Shown: positions 36,958-46,689, counted from the first letter of the stretch. The stretch is DNA of 64,000 nt from Desulfotalea sp. (GCA_002733995.1 NVXR01000038.1:1-64000), one strand, 5' to 3'. A program made the numbers and translations. Notes: generated from the sequence alone by a model not told the origin.

Positions 36958-38322
36958 CTACTCAAAATATTTTTTCAACTTCCTGTATAAAGTAGCTTCA
37001 CCAATACCTAGGAGTATAGCGGCCTCTTTACGGTTACTATCACTTAACTTCAGTGCATTGACGATTGCCGCTTTTTCATAAGCGTCCATACTTGGATCAG
37101 CCGCAGAAATTGTTTGCATGGGCACAACATACTCCGTCTTCTGCCTGTAAATTGTATCAGGAAGATCCCCAGGCAGAACAGCTTCACTCCGCCCGAGAGA
37201 AATTGCTCTTCGAATAACGTTCTCAAGCTCTCTAATATTGCCAGGCCATCTATAGTTCCTTAAATATTCAATAGTTTCTGGAGCAAGAGTTGTTACAGGG
37301 GAAAACTGGTTAGCAAATTGTTTGATAAAATATTTTACAAGTAAGATAAGATCGTCCCCCCGCTCTCTTAAGGGTGGAGAAACAATCTCTATCATATTTA
37401 TCCGATAAAAAAGATCTTCACGAAAATTACCCTTACCAATTTCTTCGGCAAGATTACGGTTTGTCGCTGCTACTATACGTACATCAACTGGTACTGCTTT
37501 TGTACTGCCAACAGAGCGCACCTCTTTCTCTTGGATACTGCGTAGCAATTTCACCTGCATTGCCAGAGGTAATTCCCCAATTTCATCGAAAAAAAGAGTA
37601 CCACCATTGGCTGCTTTAAATAAGCCCTGACTGGCCACATGTGCTCCGGTAAAAGCCCCTTTCACATGCCCGAAAAGCTCACTCTCCATTAATGTTTCAT
37701 TCAGTGCTGCACAGTCAACCGGAACAAATGGTTGCTCTTTTCTTTCACTGTGATTGTGAATGGCTCTGGCAATCAGCTCCTTCCCGGTTCCCGTCTCGCC
37801 CTGAATCAGAATCGAGGCATCTCCGGGAGCAACCTGAGCAATCATTCGTTTCAACTTCAGCATCACAGGAGAATTACCCAGCATTGAATCAAATTTAAAA
37901 TGCTCATCCAGCTCTTTACGCAGTTTTTTGTTTTCCTGATTCAATTTCCAAATTTGCTGAAAATGCCCTACCTTGGCCTTCAAATCTTCCGGGGCAAAAG
38001 GCTTCAATAAAAAATCAGACGCCCCAAATTGTATGGCTTGTACAGCATCAGCGATACTTCCATGCCCGGTGAGCATAATGACGCTAACCTCCGGAAAATT
38101 AGCTTTTATTTCCTGCAACAATGCCATTCCATCCATAACTGGCATTTTGAGATCAGTAAGTGCCAGATCAATTGAACACGATCCCAATATACTCAACGCC
38201 TCTTGCCCAGAACGAGCCGAATGCAAATCAAAATCTTCTTTAATAAAAGAACGCTGCAGTGAAGAAAGAATCATCTCCTCATCATCGACAAATAAAACTG
38301 CAAAACGGCTCAAACGATTCAT
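36958..38322 (-). CDS. Sigma-54-dependent response regulator (NtrC family)
   Basis: 454 residues. Receiver (5-120; acceptor in LALTDLKMPVMDG), AAA+ sigma-54 interaction domain (about 145-385) with Walker A GETGTGKE, GAFTGA intact, and Walker B GGTLFFDEIGEL, then a Fis-type HTH (about 412-452, RKEAAILLGIGEATLYRKL). It stands divergently from the polymerase gene at the centre of the glycan locus, where six -24/-12 elements occur, so it is the obvious activator. The partner kinase is not adjacent; those at 20903-27401 are candidates. Confidence 0.95.
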   Translation of the reverse strand: MNRLSRFAVLFVDDEEMILSSLQRSFIKEDFDLHSARSGQEALSILGSCSIDLALTDLKMPVMDGMALLQEIKANFPEVSVIMLTGHGSIADAVQAIQFGASDFLLKPFAPEDLKAKVGHFQQIWKLNQENKKLRKELDEHFKFDSMLGNSPVMLKLKRMIAQVAPGDASILIQGETGTGKELIARAIHNHSERKEQPFVPVDCAALNETLMESELFGHVKGAFTGAHVASQGLFKAANGGTLFFDEIGELPLAMQVKLLRSIQEKEVRSVGSTKAVPVDVRIVAATNRNLAEEIGKGNFREDLFYRINMIEIVSPPLRERGDDLILLVKYFIKQFANQFSPVTTLAPETIEYLRNYRWPGNIRELENVIRRAISLGRSEAVLPGDLPDTIYRQKTEYVVPMQTISAADPSMDAYEKAAIVNALKLSDSNRKEAAILLGIGEATLYRKLKKYFE

Positions 38323-38346
38323 TGCCTATCCCTGAAGAAGTTTCCA

Positions 38347-38362
38347 TGGACTCATTTTTGCA
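38347..38362 (+). promoter_or_regulatory. Sigma-54 promoter of the polymerase operon
   Basis: TGGACT (-24), CATTT, TTGCA (-12), GG and GC ten bases apart. Start predicted near 38373, about 55 bases before the ATG at 38427. The -12 box is perfect; the -24 box has two changes from TGGCAC. Confidence 0.6.
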
Positions 38363-38426
38363 AAGACCACTCTAGTAAAACGTTTCAACACATCAAAACT
38401 CTTACAGCATAACAACTTATCGTATC

Positions 38427-39731
38427 ATGAATATTAGCAAAAAAAGAGAATCTTTTTTCTACCTTAGCCTCATCAATCTCTTCTGGGTCGGCATGAACTG
38501 TCCGGATCTATCACAGGGTGGTTTTTTTCTCTGTACCGCTTTGCTATTCATATTTTTTAACGATCAACACGAGGATAAAATCCCTAAAGGTGTGTTGACC
38601 ATATTGATGGCCTATCTCTTTCTCCATTACATTCCTCTCTTCCTCTATGGTTTTATTAACGGTTTTCAGTTTATCAAAGAGCCTTTGTTTCTTTTGGCCT
38701 GTTATAAATACGGCTATTTTTTAGGCAAAACCAGAGTGGCAGAATGGCCTGGAGGCATCATATTTGTCCTTCTAGCCATGGTCTCCGGCTTTGTTGTTTT
38801 CGCCTTCCTCTCTATTTATCTCGCGCCCAATGTCTCCATGTTTGCAGCCGACGAAATAGGAGCGGCAAAAGCTGGCCGAACCGGGATAATGATCTGGACG
38901 GGAAAAGCGGGTGGCTTTGGTCCGATTCTTGGGATTCAGGGCAACCTCGGTACCGCTTTTTTGCCTGTTATCCTGTTTGGCTCATTACATGAAATTATTC
39001 TAAAAAAAAGAACATATCTGCTCACCGCTGGCATCTGTCTAATTTTAATTATTGCAGGGCTCTATACCAATATCCTTCTCAAGAATCGGGGACCTTTTAT
39101 GATTATTGCTGCTAGCAGTATATTCATAGGAGCATTCAATATTTTCCATGGTCCCAATAGACTGACACCCGCCAAACTAACAAAGATACTGATTTTGATA
39201 ATGGCGGTGATCTGTTGCGCGTTCCTGCTCTTAGTCTACATGCCCACCCTGGAGCTTAGTCACATAGGTTTAGTTGCGAGATTCACCGCTGAAGGGCAAG
39301 CGTCTCCTAGAATGCTATTTTGGAAAAACTGTATTCAAATCATAGCCAACCATCCATTTGGTGGAAGGATAGAGGATTTTGGCCACACCTATGCCCACAA
39401 TATCTGGCTGGACGTTGGCTATGAGTCCGGACTACCAGCTATGATGTTCCTGATAATATTCCACTCCATACACTTCAAGGCAATGTTTCATCTCATCGTC
39501 TTACGGCTCCCCATCCATCCCGGTATTATTTCTGGGATGATCGCCATATTTTTTATTATTTTCATATCACTTTTCACTGAACCAATAGGTAAGGGATACA
39601 CAATTTATTATGCCATGACATTTTTCTACTGCGGTCTTCTAAAACGCTTAACAACAGATGGAATGAATGCAAAAAGGGAGCAAATTATCAATGAAATCAA
39701 TCACCATATTCGTTATGCTGGACGCCTGTAG
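38427..39731 (+). CDS. O-antigen polymerase/ligase-like membrane protein (Wzy_C family)
   Basis: 434 residues with about ten hydrophobic helices. The conserved periplasmic loop contains FGHTYAHNIWLDVGYESG (near residue 325) and a preceding Arg-rich segment (RFTAEGQASPRM), features of Wzy/WaaL enzymes. Likely polymerises repeat units at the periplasmic face. Driven by a sigma-54 promoter and translationally overlapping the next gene. Confidence 0.87.
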   Translation: MNISKKRESFFYLSLINLFWVGMNCPDLSQGGFFLCTALLFIFFNDQHEDKIPKGVLTILMAYLFLHYIPLFLYGFINGFQFIKEPLFLLACYKYGYFLGKTRVAEWPGGIIFVLLAMVSGFVVFAFLSIYLAPNVSMFAADEIGAAKAGRTGIMIWTGKAGGFGPILGIQGNLGTAFLPVILFGSLHEIILKKRTYLLTAGICLILIIAGLYTNILLKNRGPFMIIAASSIFIGAFNIFHGPNRLTPAKLTKILILIMAVICCAFLLLVYMPTLELSHIGLVARFTAEGQASPRMLFWKNCIQIIANHPFGGRIEDFGHTYAHNIWLDVGYESGLPAMMFLIIFHSIHFKAMFHLIVLRLPIHPGIISGMIAIFFIIFISLFTEPIGKGYTIYYAMTFFYCGLLKRLTTDGMNAKREQIINEINHHIRYAGRL

Positions 39732-40911
39732 ACATGATTACATCAGTCGACGACACACTCCTTTTCTCCACAGCCTACAGTCAAGCAGTCTCTCCTGCCC
39801 CGTCAAACCAACCTTCGGTTTCGAGCCAGATGCGGCTTACCTAGCAGGTCTTTACCCTGACCAGGCCGATGGTGGAGCACAATTCTGGTACAATCCAAAG
39901 GATAGCCCATTCAAACTAGCAAGATTTCTGCCGAAATGGACAAACAAACTGCCAAAGATACCTCAGAAAATAATCCGTAAACTTTTGCTTAAAGCCGTTC
40001 GCCTATCCAATTCTGCCCCCAATCTGTCCACGGCCTGGCTGCCCTTTCACCTGCTGAACCAGTTTGCCCTGCCAATGATGAACGGCCTTGACCAGCCCGG
40101 ATTTTGTCCCGGCCATAAATCTATATTTGATTTATTGCGAGAGCAAAACCTGCCCTGGCTCTTCCACGCTGGTCCTGACTACAGGGTCACAATTAATGCT
40201 GCCTGCAAAAGGGCAAAAGTGAAACTACATCCCCCTTTAGCCTTTGCATTTTTTCATATTGGTAATCTGGATGGCACTGGCCACGCCTTCGGACCTCACT
40301 CCGACGAAATCCAGACAGAACTCAGCCACGTTGACCATGGACTTAGCAAGATCTATCGCCTGGCAAACAAACGATTTAGTAATGTCAATTTTGTTATCAT
40401 GGGAGATCATGGAATGATCGAGGTGGATCACCTGCTGAACGTGAAAGAAATACTCTCCGCTCTGCCTCTCAGCCTTGAAAAAGATTACATGTACATCCTT
40501 GATTCAACCATGGCCCGCTTCTGGTTTTTCAGCAAGCAGGCAAAACAGCTAATTGGACATGCAATGAAAAATCTTCAGGGTGGACATATCATCACTAAAG
40601 ATGAGAAGGACACGTTCCACCTAAATTATCCTCATAATCGTTTTGGGGATATGATCTACCTCGCAAACCCTGGGTACCTCATCTTCCCAAATCATTATCA
40701 GGTTCATCGACCTGAGACAGGAATGCACGGCTACTCATCAAATGCCTACGGCCAACAGGCACTGTTACTGATCAACTCCGAAAGAGTCAAACACCAGCAG
40801 CTAAAAACGCCTGTTGCCATGCGTCGTGTCTTCCCCTCGGTCTGTGATCTACTCGATATTTCAGTACCAGTAGATTGTAACCTGCCCAGCCTACTCACGG
40901 ATCTACCATGA
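39691..40911 (+). CDS. Alkaline-phosphatase-superfamily phosphodiesterase/transferase
   Basis: About 406 residues from ATG 39691 (GGGAG upstream); the frame extends back to 39667 without a better site. It overlaps the polymerase gene by 41 bases. Superfamily motifs: FVMLDACRHDY, the TFGFEPDAAYLAG region, GNLDGTGHAFGPHSDE, VIMGDHGMIEVDH and a late HGYSSN. No signal peptide or membrane segment, so cytoplasmic action on a nucleotide sugar or lipid-linked intermediate is more likely than periplasmic decoration. A distant relative is encoded at 18317-19162. Confidence 0.75.
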   Translation: MKSITIFVMLDACRHDYISRRHTPFLHSLQSSSLSCPVKPTFGFEPDAAYLAGLYPDQADGGAQFWYNPKDSPFKLARFLPKWTNKLPKIPQKIIRKLLLKAVRLSNSAPNLSTAWLPFHLLNQFALPMMNGLDQPGFCPGHKSIFDLLREQNLPWLFHAGPDYRVTINAACKRAKVKLHPPLAFAFFHIGNLDGTGHAFGPHSDEIQTELSHVDHGLSKIYRLANKRFSNVNFVIMGDHGMIEVDHLLNVKEILSALPLSLEKDYMYILDSTMARFWFFSKQAKQLIGHAMKNLQGGHIITKDEKDTFHLNYPHNRFGDMIYLANPGYLIFPNHYQVHRPETGMHGYSSNAYGQQALLLINSERVKHQQLKTPVAMRRVFPSVCDLLDISVPVDCNLPSLLTDLP

Positions 40912-42122
40912 ATTATACCAGCGCAAACGATACAAATATCAATCAAAAAATAGAGTCAGACCTGGGCTATATTAAAGACCGAGTAGCAGCCCTGCTCGGA
41001 GACAAACTACACTCACTTCTCCTTTGCGGCAGCTTTGGAAGGGGTGAGGGGTCTGTAGTGGTGCGTAATAATACTATCCATATAGTCAATGACTATGATT
41101 TCACAGTAGTTCTGAACTCGGGCAATCCTCTTCACTACTTATATATCTATAGAAAAATCCATACGTCCCTTGAAAAACTTGCGGTACAACTCGCCGAAGA
41201 ACTTGATATCAAGCAGGTAGATCTAAGCCCTAAGCCACTCTATTATTTCAGTTCACAGCAACAGCTCAAGATTGAGAATTACGAGATAAAGACTGGACAC
41301 GCCCTACTCTTAGGCGAGCTGAACCCAACCATATACATGCCGGACTGGCGGGTAAGCGACATACCTCTTTTTGAGGGAACATGGCTTTTGAGAAACAGAG
41401 GGACCGGAATGGTGCTGGCCGCCATCTATTTTCTCGTCAACAATGAGGTACCAGAAGAAAAAAGAGAAAACTTTATCATTGAATGCACCAAAGCGCAGCT
41501 GGCAATGGGAGATGCCATTCTGCTGATAAAAAAAAGTTATCATCATTTATACCATCGACGTTCGACACTTATAAATGAACTTGATCTCTCAGACATCCCA
41601 GCAGGCGAAGAGATCAGAAAGCAATATAACGAGGCTATCAAACAAAAGCTCAGGCCCGACTTTAGCAGATACGCTCAGCGGAACCTGAAACAATGGTGGT
41701 TTGATCTGAATAAATATTTCGCATATTTCTTTACAAGCTACGAACAAAGGAGACTGCAAAATAAATTTGCCAACTGGCAGGACTATACTGCGATAAGCAA
41801 ACCCGAAGACCATTTAGACCTGAAGAGCTTTGCGGCTCAACTCATCAAACGACCCAATACAGGAATTTCCTTTAAAAGTATTGCAGCCGACTATAGACGT
41901 TCTAAAAAGTCATTCACCATCTCTCTCGTAGCACTCCTTCTCTTTTCTCTTACAGAACAAGGTATTGATAGCACAATGATAAAAAAAGCAGCGGCAATGC
42001 TCAACATCCCTCTTGCGGGAACAGCAAAAGAAAACTGGCTGCTGCTTGCAAAGACAATCCTCAATGAGATTCATCCTGGGGGGGAAGTCGGAAAAACCCT
42101 TAAAACGATCCAATTCCCATGA
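40908..42122 (+). CDS. Pol-beta-type nucleotidyltransferase-domain protein
   Basis: 404 residues. Residues about 33-75 carry the nucleotidyltransferase core: LLCGSFGRGEGS followed by NDYDFTVVL (metal-binding Asp pair). The rest is helical with no recognised family. It overlaps the phosphodiesterase by ATGA. Likely transfers a nucleotidyl group, but substrate and role in glycan assembly are unknown. One of two such proteins in this arm (see 48017-49087). Confidence 0.7.
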   Translation: MNYTSANDTNINQKIESDLGYIKDRVAALLGDKLHSLLLCGSFGRGEGSVVVRNNTIHIVNDYDFTVVLNSGNPLHYLYIYRKIHTSLEKLAVQLAEELDIKQVDLSPKPLYYFSSQQQLKIENYEIKTGHALLLGELNPTIYMPDWRVSDIPLFEGTWLLRNRGTGMVLAAIYFLVNNEVPEEKRENFIIECTKAQLAMGDAILLIKKSYHHLYHRRSTLINELDLSDIPAGEEIRKQYNEAIKQKLRPDFSRYAQRNLKQWWFDLNKYFAYFFTSYEQRRLQNKFANWQDYTAISKPEDHLDLKSFAAQLIKRPNTGISFKSIAADYRRSKKSFTISLVALLLFSLTEQGIDSTMIKKAAAMLNIPLAGTAKENWLLLAKTILNEIHPGGEVGKTLKTIQFP

Positions 42123-42306
42123 AAATGCGGGGGTAGTAACAATCATAATACCTGCCCGTCTCTAGCACTCCTCTCAAAACGAAAGTAACACTCTGCAAAA
42201 GCATTCTCTTGCTTTCCTACTACGAGAGGTCAACAGACAACACATCTATATGGTTTTACAATCTTTTACCTTTCACATAACCATAAGATTTTTTCCTTCT
42301 CTGTTG

Positions 42307-42322
42307 TGGCACATCCCTTGCT
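42307..42322 (+). promoter_or_regulatory. Sigma-54 promoter of the glycosyltransferase operon
   Basis: TGGCAC, ATCCC, TTGCT: perfect consensus at both boxes with exact spacing. Start predicted near 42333, about 40 bases ahead of the ATG at 42372. The best -24/-12 element in the window. Confidence 0.88.
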
Positions 42323-42371
42323 ATCTAAGATATAAATCCAATGCCGCTTCCCAAAAAATGGAGACTAAAGA

Positions 42372-43349
42372 ATGAGAGTCAGTGTTGTTATCACATCATA
42401 CAACCAGAAGGATTACCTGACGCAGGCCATTGACAGTGTCCTTGCTCAAACTGTTGCACCGTACGAGATTATCATTTGTGACGATTATTCTTCAGACGGT
42501 TCTAGGGATTTGATCAGGCAATATTCAAAAACATACAAGAGACGAGTAAGAGCGATTTTCCACGAACGAAATCTTGGTGTCACCCGCAATCGCAACAGTG
42601 GCTTAAAATCGGCACGGGGTGATTACATCACCACCCTGGACGGTGACGACCTGTATCTTCCTGAAAAGCTGGATAAAGAGATGCGTAAAGCCAAGGATTC
42701 CAACGCACCACTCGTCTACTCCAACATTCTTTATATTAACGAAGAGGGGCAAGAAACCGGTATCCGTTATAAGAATAATCGCCAGTTGGAAGGGTGTCTT
42801 TTCGAGGAAATTGCAACACTCAAATATCCTGCCCCAAGGGAAGTACTGATCAAACGATCATGTATTGAAGAACTCGGATATCAGGACGAATCTCTGGAAA
42901 TAAACGAAGATTTTGAATGGATTGCCAGACTGTCGAGCCGGTACCCCTTTGCCACAGTTAAAGAACCGTTAGCAAAACACAGGTTTCACCCCAACGGTTT
43001 GCACCAATCCGGACGTCTTCTGCTCCTAGAGACCTTGGCCAAGGTGACGGAAAAAATGGTTATTTACTGCGAAAAAAGCATTGTCCGTAATAAACTACAA
43101 ACCCGAAAAGCCATCAGTGCATTTTCCCATCTCAGCAGGGCGCGAATTGAGATGCATCAGGCGAACCCCTCACAAGCTATACGATCAGTACAAAGAAGTA
43201 TCAGCCAGGATTGGTTACGAAGCTCCAGCTACGATTTGTACATGAGACTTGTCATGCCCAAACTGTTTAAACGACAGCACCGCATTGCAGATCAATTAAT
43301 GCTCGGTCCACTCCCCATCCCATTCTACCTATTAAGAGGACTTTTTTAA
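42372..43349 (+). CDS. Glycosyltransferase family 2
   Basis: 325 residues. GT-A fold: VSVVITSYNQKDYLTQAIDSVLAQT at the start, DDYSSDGS, and the DXD-type motif TLDGDDLYLP near residue 90; the acceptor side contains NEDFEWIARLS. Shine-Dalgarno GGAG eight bases upstream. First gene of an operon that continues with a one-base gap to the uridine-kinase-like gene. Confidence 0.9.
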   Translation: MRVSVVITSYNQKDYLTQAIDSVLAQTVAPYEIIICDDYSSDGSRDLIRQYSKTYKRRVRAIFHERNLGVTRNRNSGLKSARGDYITTLDGDDLYLPEKLDKEMRKAKDSNAPLVYSNILYINEEGQETGIRYKNNRQLEGCLFEEIATLKYPAPREVLIKRSCIEELGYQDESLEINEDFEWIARLSSRYPFATVKEPLAKHRFHPNGLHQSGRLLLLETLAKVTEKMVIYCEKSIVRNKLQTRKAISAFSHLSRARIEMHQANPSQAIRSVQRSISQDWLRSSSYDLYMRLVMPKLFKRQHRIADQLMLGPLPIPFYLLRGLF

Positions 43350-43350
43350 G

Positions 43351-44067
43351 ATGAAAAAGATATGTCGAAGATACAGAAAACCTCAAGTTATTGGTATAAT
43401 AGGAGGAAGTGGATCTGTAAAAGCCACTCTTTGCCAAGAAGTTATAAAGTTCTGCAATGAAGATATTGTCCTACTTAGCCAAGACTCTTACTTCAAAGAT
43501 TTCGGCCAACTATCCCAAGCCAAAAGAAACGCCATAAACTTTGAGCACACGGATGCAATTGACGCCTTCCTCCTACTCAGCCACCTGCAATCATTAAAAC
43601 AATCCGCATCAATCGAGGTGCCGGAGTACGACTTTGCCACCCACTCCAGATCCGGAAGAGTCCGGGTTCTTCATTCTGCAAGCATCATCATAGTGGAAGG
43701 AATATTACTCTTTGCCCTACCCCAAATAAGGGCACTCTATGACTACAGGGTTTTTGTTCACATGGGGACAGATAAGAGATTTATTCGCAGAATGCGGCGA
43801 GACATCAAATTAAGGGGGGCCAATGTCAGATCTGCCGTCAGACAATATCTTGGTCCGATTAAACCAAGGTACAACAGATACACCCTGGCACGCAGCGCTA
43901 CAGCAGATCTAATAATCAATGGTTTAAACCTAAGAAATGCGCTCAAGCAAATATCAAATTTTATTACCACAATTCAAGAGAACAACTATGAAACCAAAAA
44001 TATCTATAGTTACGCCGTCTTACAACCAAGGACATTTTTTGGAATCAACAATTCAAAGCATCCTTAA
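43351..44067 (+). CDS. Uridine-kinase-like protein with altered P-loop
   Basis: 238 residues, uridine kinase/phosphoribulokinase family by layout: IIGGSGSVKAT P-loop position, LLSQDSYFKD (Walker B-like substrate Asp), EVPEYDFATHSR and IIIVEGILLF. The canonical GSGSGKTT is changed to GSGSVKAT, losing the Gly before Lys and the Thr/Ser that binds Mg, so ATP hydrolysis may be impaired. The last ~27 residues overlap the next glycosyltransferase by 80 bases. Why a nucleoside kinase relative sits among glycosyltransferases is unclear. Confidence 0.75.
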   Translation: MKKICRRYRKPQVIGIIGGSGSVKATLCQEVIKFCNEDIVLLSQDSYFKDFGQLSQAKRNAINFEHTDAIDAFLLLSHLQSLKQSASIEVPEYDFATHSRSGRVRVLHSASIIIVEGILLFALPQIRALYDYRVFVHMGTDKRFIRRMRRDIKLRGANVRSAVRQYLGPIKPRYNRYTLARSATADLIINGLNLRNALKQISNFITTIQENNYETKNIYSYAVLQPRTFFGINNSKHP

Positions 44068-44830
44068 TCAGAATTACCCAAACCTTGAGCTGATAATAAT
44101 TGACGGTGGCTCCACGGATAACTCCGTTGCAATCATTAAAAAATATCAGGACAAAATCAACTTTTGGGTCAGTGAAAAAGATGCTGGCCAGACCCAGGCA
44201 ATAAATAAGGGGTTCAAACTGGCAACAGGTGATTACGTAAACTGGATCAATTCAGACGACATGCTCCCCCCCGGAGCCCTGCATATTCTTGCAGATACCA
44301 TTCAGGATAACTCCGGATATGATTTTTATTTTGGAGATTACCTAGCAATAAACGAGAAAGACGAGCTGCTTTATTTAAGAAAAAGTGCACCATTTTCAAA
44401 AAGATCACTCCTTTGGGGCAGGCAGCTCTCAAGTCAACCTGCAGTCTTCTTTCGCAGACAATTATTAGAAGAGTACGGCTACCTTAATGAAAAACAGCAA
44501 TTTTGCATGGACACAGAATTTTGGATTCGTGCTTCAGAAAATGGGGCCACCTTCCGGCAGATTAAACATATTCTTGGAATTACCAGGACACATGAAGACG
44601 CAAAGACGACCAAACTGCAAAACATTCTGCATAACGAGCACATAGAAATCGTCAGACATTATCAGCACTTACTTTTCTTTCAAATCGGTAGCAGGAGTGA
44701 AAATCTCTATTTTTTCCTCATGAACAGATTATGGAGACTGGCAACAGCCGTGAAACGGATGACATACCGAGGCGATTTTACTTTTATGAGTGCATCAAAA
44801 GCTCTGAAAACAATTACAAAGGTACACTGA
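43988..44830 (+). CDS. Glycosyltransferase family 2
   Basis: About 280 residues from ATG 43988, which begins the GT-A signature KISIVTPSYNQGHFLE; the frame runs back to 43937 within the kinase-like gene. Motifs: IIDGGSTDNS, WVSEKDAGQTQAINKG and WINSDDMLPPG (DXD equivalent), then the acceptor-side MDTEFWIRA. Typical of colanic-acid/capsule side-chain transferases. Overlaps the previous gene by 80 bases and is followed by a one-base gap. Confidence 0.9.
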   Translation: MKPKISIVTPSYNQGHFLESTIQSILNQNYPNLELIIIDGGSTDNSVAIIKKYQDKINFWVSEKDAGQTQAINKGFKLATGDYVNWINSDDMLPPGALHILADTIQDNSGYDFYFGDYLAINEKDELLYLRKSAPFSKRSLLWGRQLSSQPAVFFRRQLLEEYGYLNEKQQFCMDTEFWIRASENGATFRQIKHILGITRTHEDAKTTKLQNILHNEHIEIVRHYQHLLFFQIGSRSENLYFFLMNRLWRLATAVKRMTYRGDFTFMSASKALKTITKVH

Positions 44831-44831
44831 C

Positions 44832-46562
44832 ATGCGTATATGCTTACTTGGCGACTTTTCAGGCACCCCGGATGAGGGTATGAAAAACATTAGCCTCACA
44901 ACCTACCAAAGGTTAGAGCCTCAGCATGAGGTGATGCAGATAAACACCAGAGAAGTGTTACAAATAGGTGTTTTGAAAACATTGAAAGCGTTCAAGCCAC
45001 AAATAATTCACTCCCTGCATGGTCCAACTATCCGCAGCCTTATAATCTTAAAACTCCTCCGCCTGTTTCTCGGCAGGGATGTAAAATTTATTGTCTCTGC
45101 AACCAGGCCATATTTTTCACAATTGAGCCGCTGGGCAATTCCTTTTTTACGGCCCGATCTGACGTTAACCCAATCGGAAAAATCTGAAACCTTTTTTAAG
45201 GATAGAGGCTGTGCCGTACAGTTTTTCCCCAACGGTGTGAATTGTCAAAAGTTCTCTCCTGTCAGCTACATTGAAAAACAGAATCTCCGGCGCAAATATG
45301 ACCTGCCTTTAAACAAAAAAATAATTCTCCATGTGGGCCACATTAAACAGAACCGAAAACTGGATTTATTTTTCGAGCTGCAGGAAAAACCAGCTATTCA
45401 GGTAGTTATCGTAGGCGGAACAGTTGAACAAACTGATGAGAGCTTAAAAGACAGATTGCAGAAGGCGGGCATACGAGTCATCCATAAATATCTGGCTGAT
45501 ATCTCAGAAATATATAAGGCGGCTGATATCTATCTCTTCCCAATCAGAAACCCAAGTAAAGGCCTTCCAAGTAGATACAATCAGATAGGTTCCATAGACC
45601 TGCCTCTCTCGGTACTTGAAGCTATGTCATGTAACCTGCCGGTGATCACGACCCCCTTTGGCGCACTCCCACGCTTGTTTCAAAACGGCCAAGGCCTCGA
45701 GTATGCCAAACCTGAAGAACTTGTGCAAAGGGCTCAAGCCCCAATCGACCACAATCTGCTTGCAACGAGAGACAAAGTGCTTTCTTTAGACTGGGAAATA
45801 GTCATTGATAACCTCGTAACAATCTACAGAAAAATACAAAAGAAGGACCGTGGTATTAAACCTGCTGTTGGGAGAGAAAAATTGGCCGCCTTCAAACTCC
45901 TCAACATTATTGGGATCGACGGATCGGGTAAAACGACCCTCGCCACCTCCCTTGCCAGCGAACTACAACAAGTTGATACAGAAATTCGTTATCGCTATTG
46001 CCAATATTTTGCAAAACTTCTCTATCCGATCAAACTCCTGGCAAAATTATCAGTCATGCGCAAAACCGACGCGTTTAAGAATTACCCAACCTACAACAAG
46101 ACAAAAACTGAAATAAGCCGCCGATACCCACTACTTGCAAAACTCTATGCAACTCTTTGGTTTATTGATTATCTGCTCCAGGTCTGCATCAAAATACACG
46201 TAGCAATCCTCGTGGGCAGGAGACTCATTATCGACCGCTACATCTTTGATATTGCAGTGAATTTATCATTAAGCGTAGGTGAGGATATAGATTATGCAAA
46301 AAAACTCATTCGCCTGTTTTTTAAATTCAGCCGCAAACCCGATGTCATAATTCTAATAGATCTGCCAGAAGAAATGGCTTTAGCAAGAAAAGATGACATA
46401 CAGGACGTTGAATACCTACAGGAGAGACGACGTAGATACCTAGAACTCTCAAAAGAATTCGGATTCACAATTTTAGACGGAACAAAAAAGCCAGAAGAAC
46501 TGCTAGAGGCTGTCAAACAATTACTGTCTACACCTATCTACCAACAGAATGACTCAAAATGA
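44832..46562 (+). CDS. Glycosyltransferase (GT4) fused to a thymidylate-kinase-like domain
   Basis: 576 residues. About 1-340 is a GT-B glycosyltransferase (HSLHGPT, FFPNGVNCQKF, ILHVGHIKQNRKLDL, and LSVLEAMSCNLPVITTPFG, the EX7E-like motif). About 350-565 is a thymidylate-kinase-like P-loop domain with an intact Walker A (GIDGSGKTTLA), a DRYIFD motif and DVIILIDLPEEMALAR. No linker stop or frameshift. A single polypeptide joining glycosyl transfer to a nucleotide-kinase fold is unusual and may couple substrate activation to transfer (inference). Confidence 0.85.
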   Translation: MRICLLGDFSGTPDEGMKNISLTTYQRLEPQHEVMQINTREVLQIGVLKTLKAFKPQIIHSLHGPTIRSLIILKLLRLFLGRDVKFIVSATRPYFSQLSRWAIPFLRPDLTLTQSEKSETFFKDRGCAVQFFPNGVNCQKFSPVSYIEKQNLRRKYDLPLNKKIILHVGHIKQNRKLDLFFELQEKPAIQVVIVGGTVEQTDESLKDRLQKAGIRVIHKYLADISEIYKAADIYLFPIRNPSKGLPSRYNQIGSIDLPLSVLEAMSCNLPVITTPFGALPRLFQNGQGLEYAKPEELVQRAQAPIDHNLLATRDKVLSLDWEIVIDNLVTIYRKIQKKDRGIKPAVGREKLAAFKLLNIIGIDGSGKTTLATSLASELQQVDTEIRYRYCQYFAKLLYPIKLLAKLSVMRKTDAFKNYPTYNKTKTEISRRYPLLAKLYATLWFIDYLLQVCIKIHVAILVGRRLIIDRYIFDIAVNLSLSVGEDIDYAKKLIRLFFKFSRKPDVIILIDLPEEMALARKDDIQDVEYLQERRRRYLELSKEFGFTILDGTKKPEELLEAVKQLLSTPIYQQNDSK

Positions 46563-46672
46563 AAGTGGGACAACTCTCAGAATAGAGTCTTACGTGAACA
46601 CCCAAGCTACAAGCAAACCGACACTATACATTTGCACCATATAGACCGGCAGTTACGCCCACTCACCTCTTC

Positions 46673-46689
46673 GGGCATACTTCATGCTT
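46673..46689 (+). promoter_or_regulatory. Candidate sigma-54 promoter of the third plus-arm operon
   Basis: GGGCAT, ACTTC, ATGCT; GG and GC ten bases apart. Weaker boxes than 42307 but correctly placed in the 214-base gap ahead of 46777. A small inverted repeat (ACTCT/AGAGT, about 46573-46589) lies about 90 bases upstream. Confidence 0.5.

Noticed and set aside
43351..44067. Frameshift between the uridine-kinase-like gene and the next glycosyltransferase
   Set aside because: The kinase-like domain appears complete before the overlap, and the glycosyltransferase has its own ATG at its natural N-terminus, so the 80-base overlap needs no frameshift.
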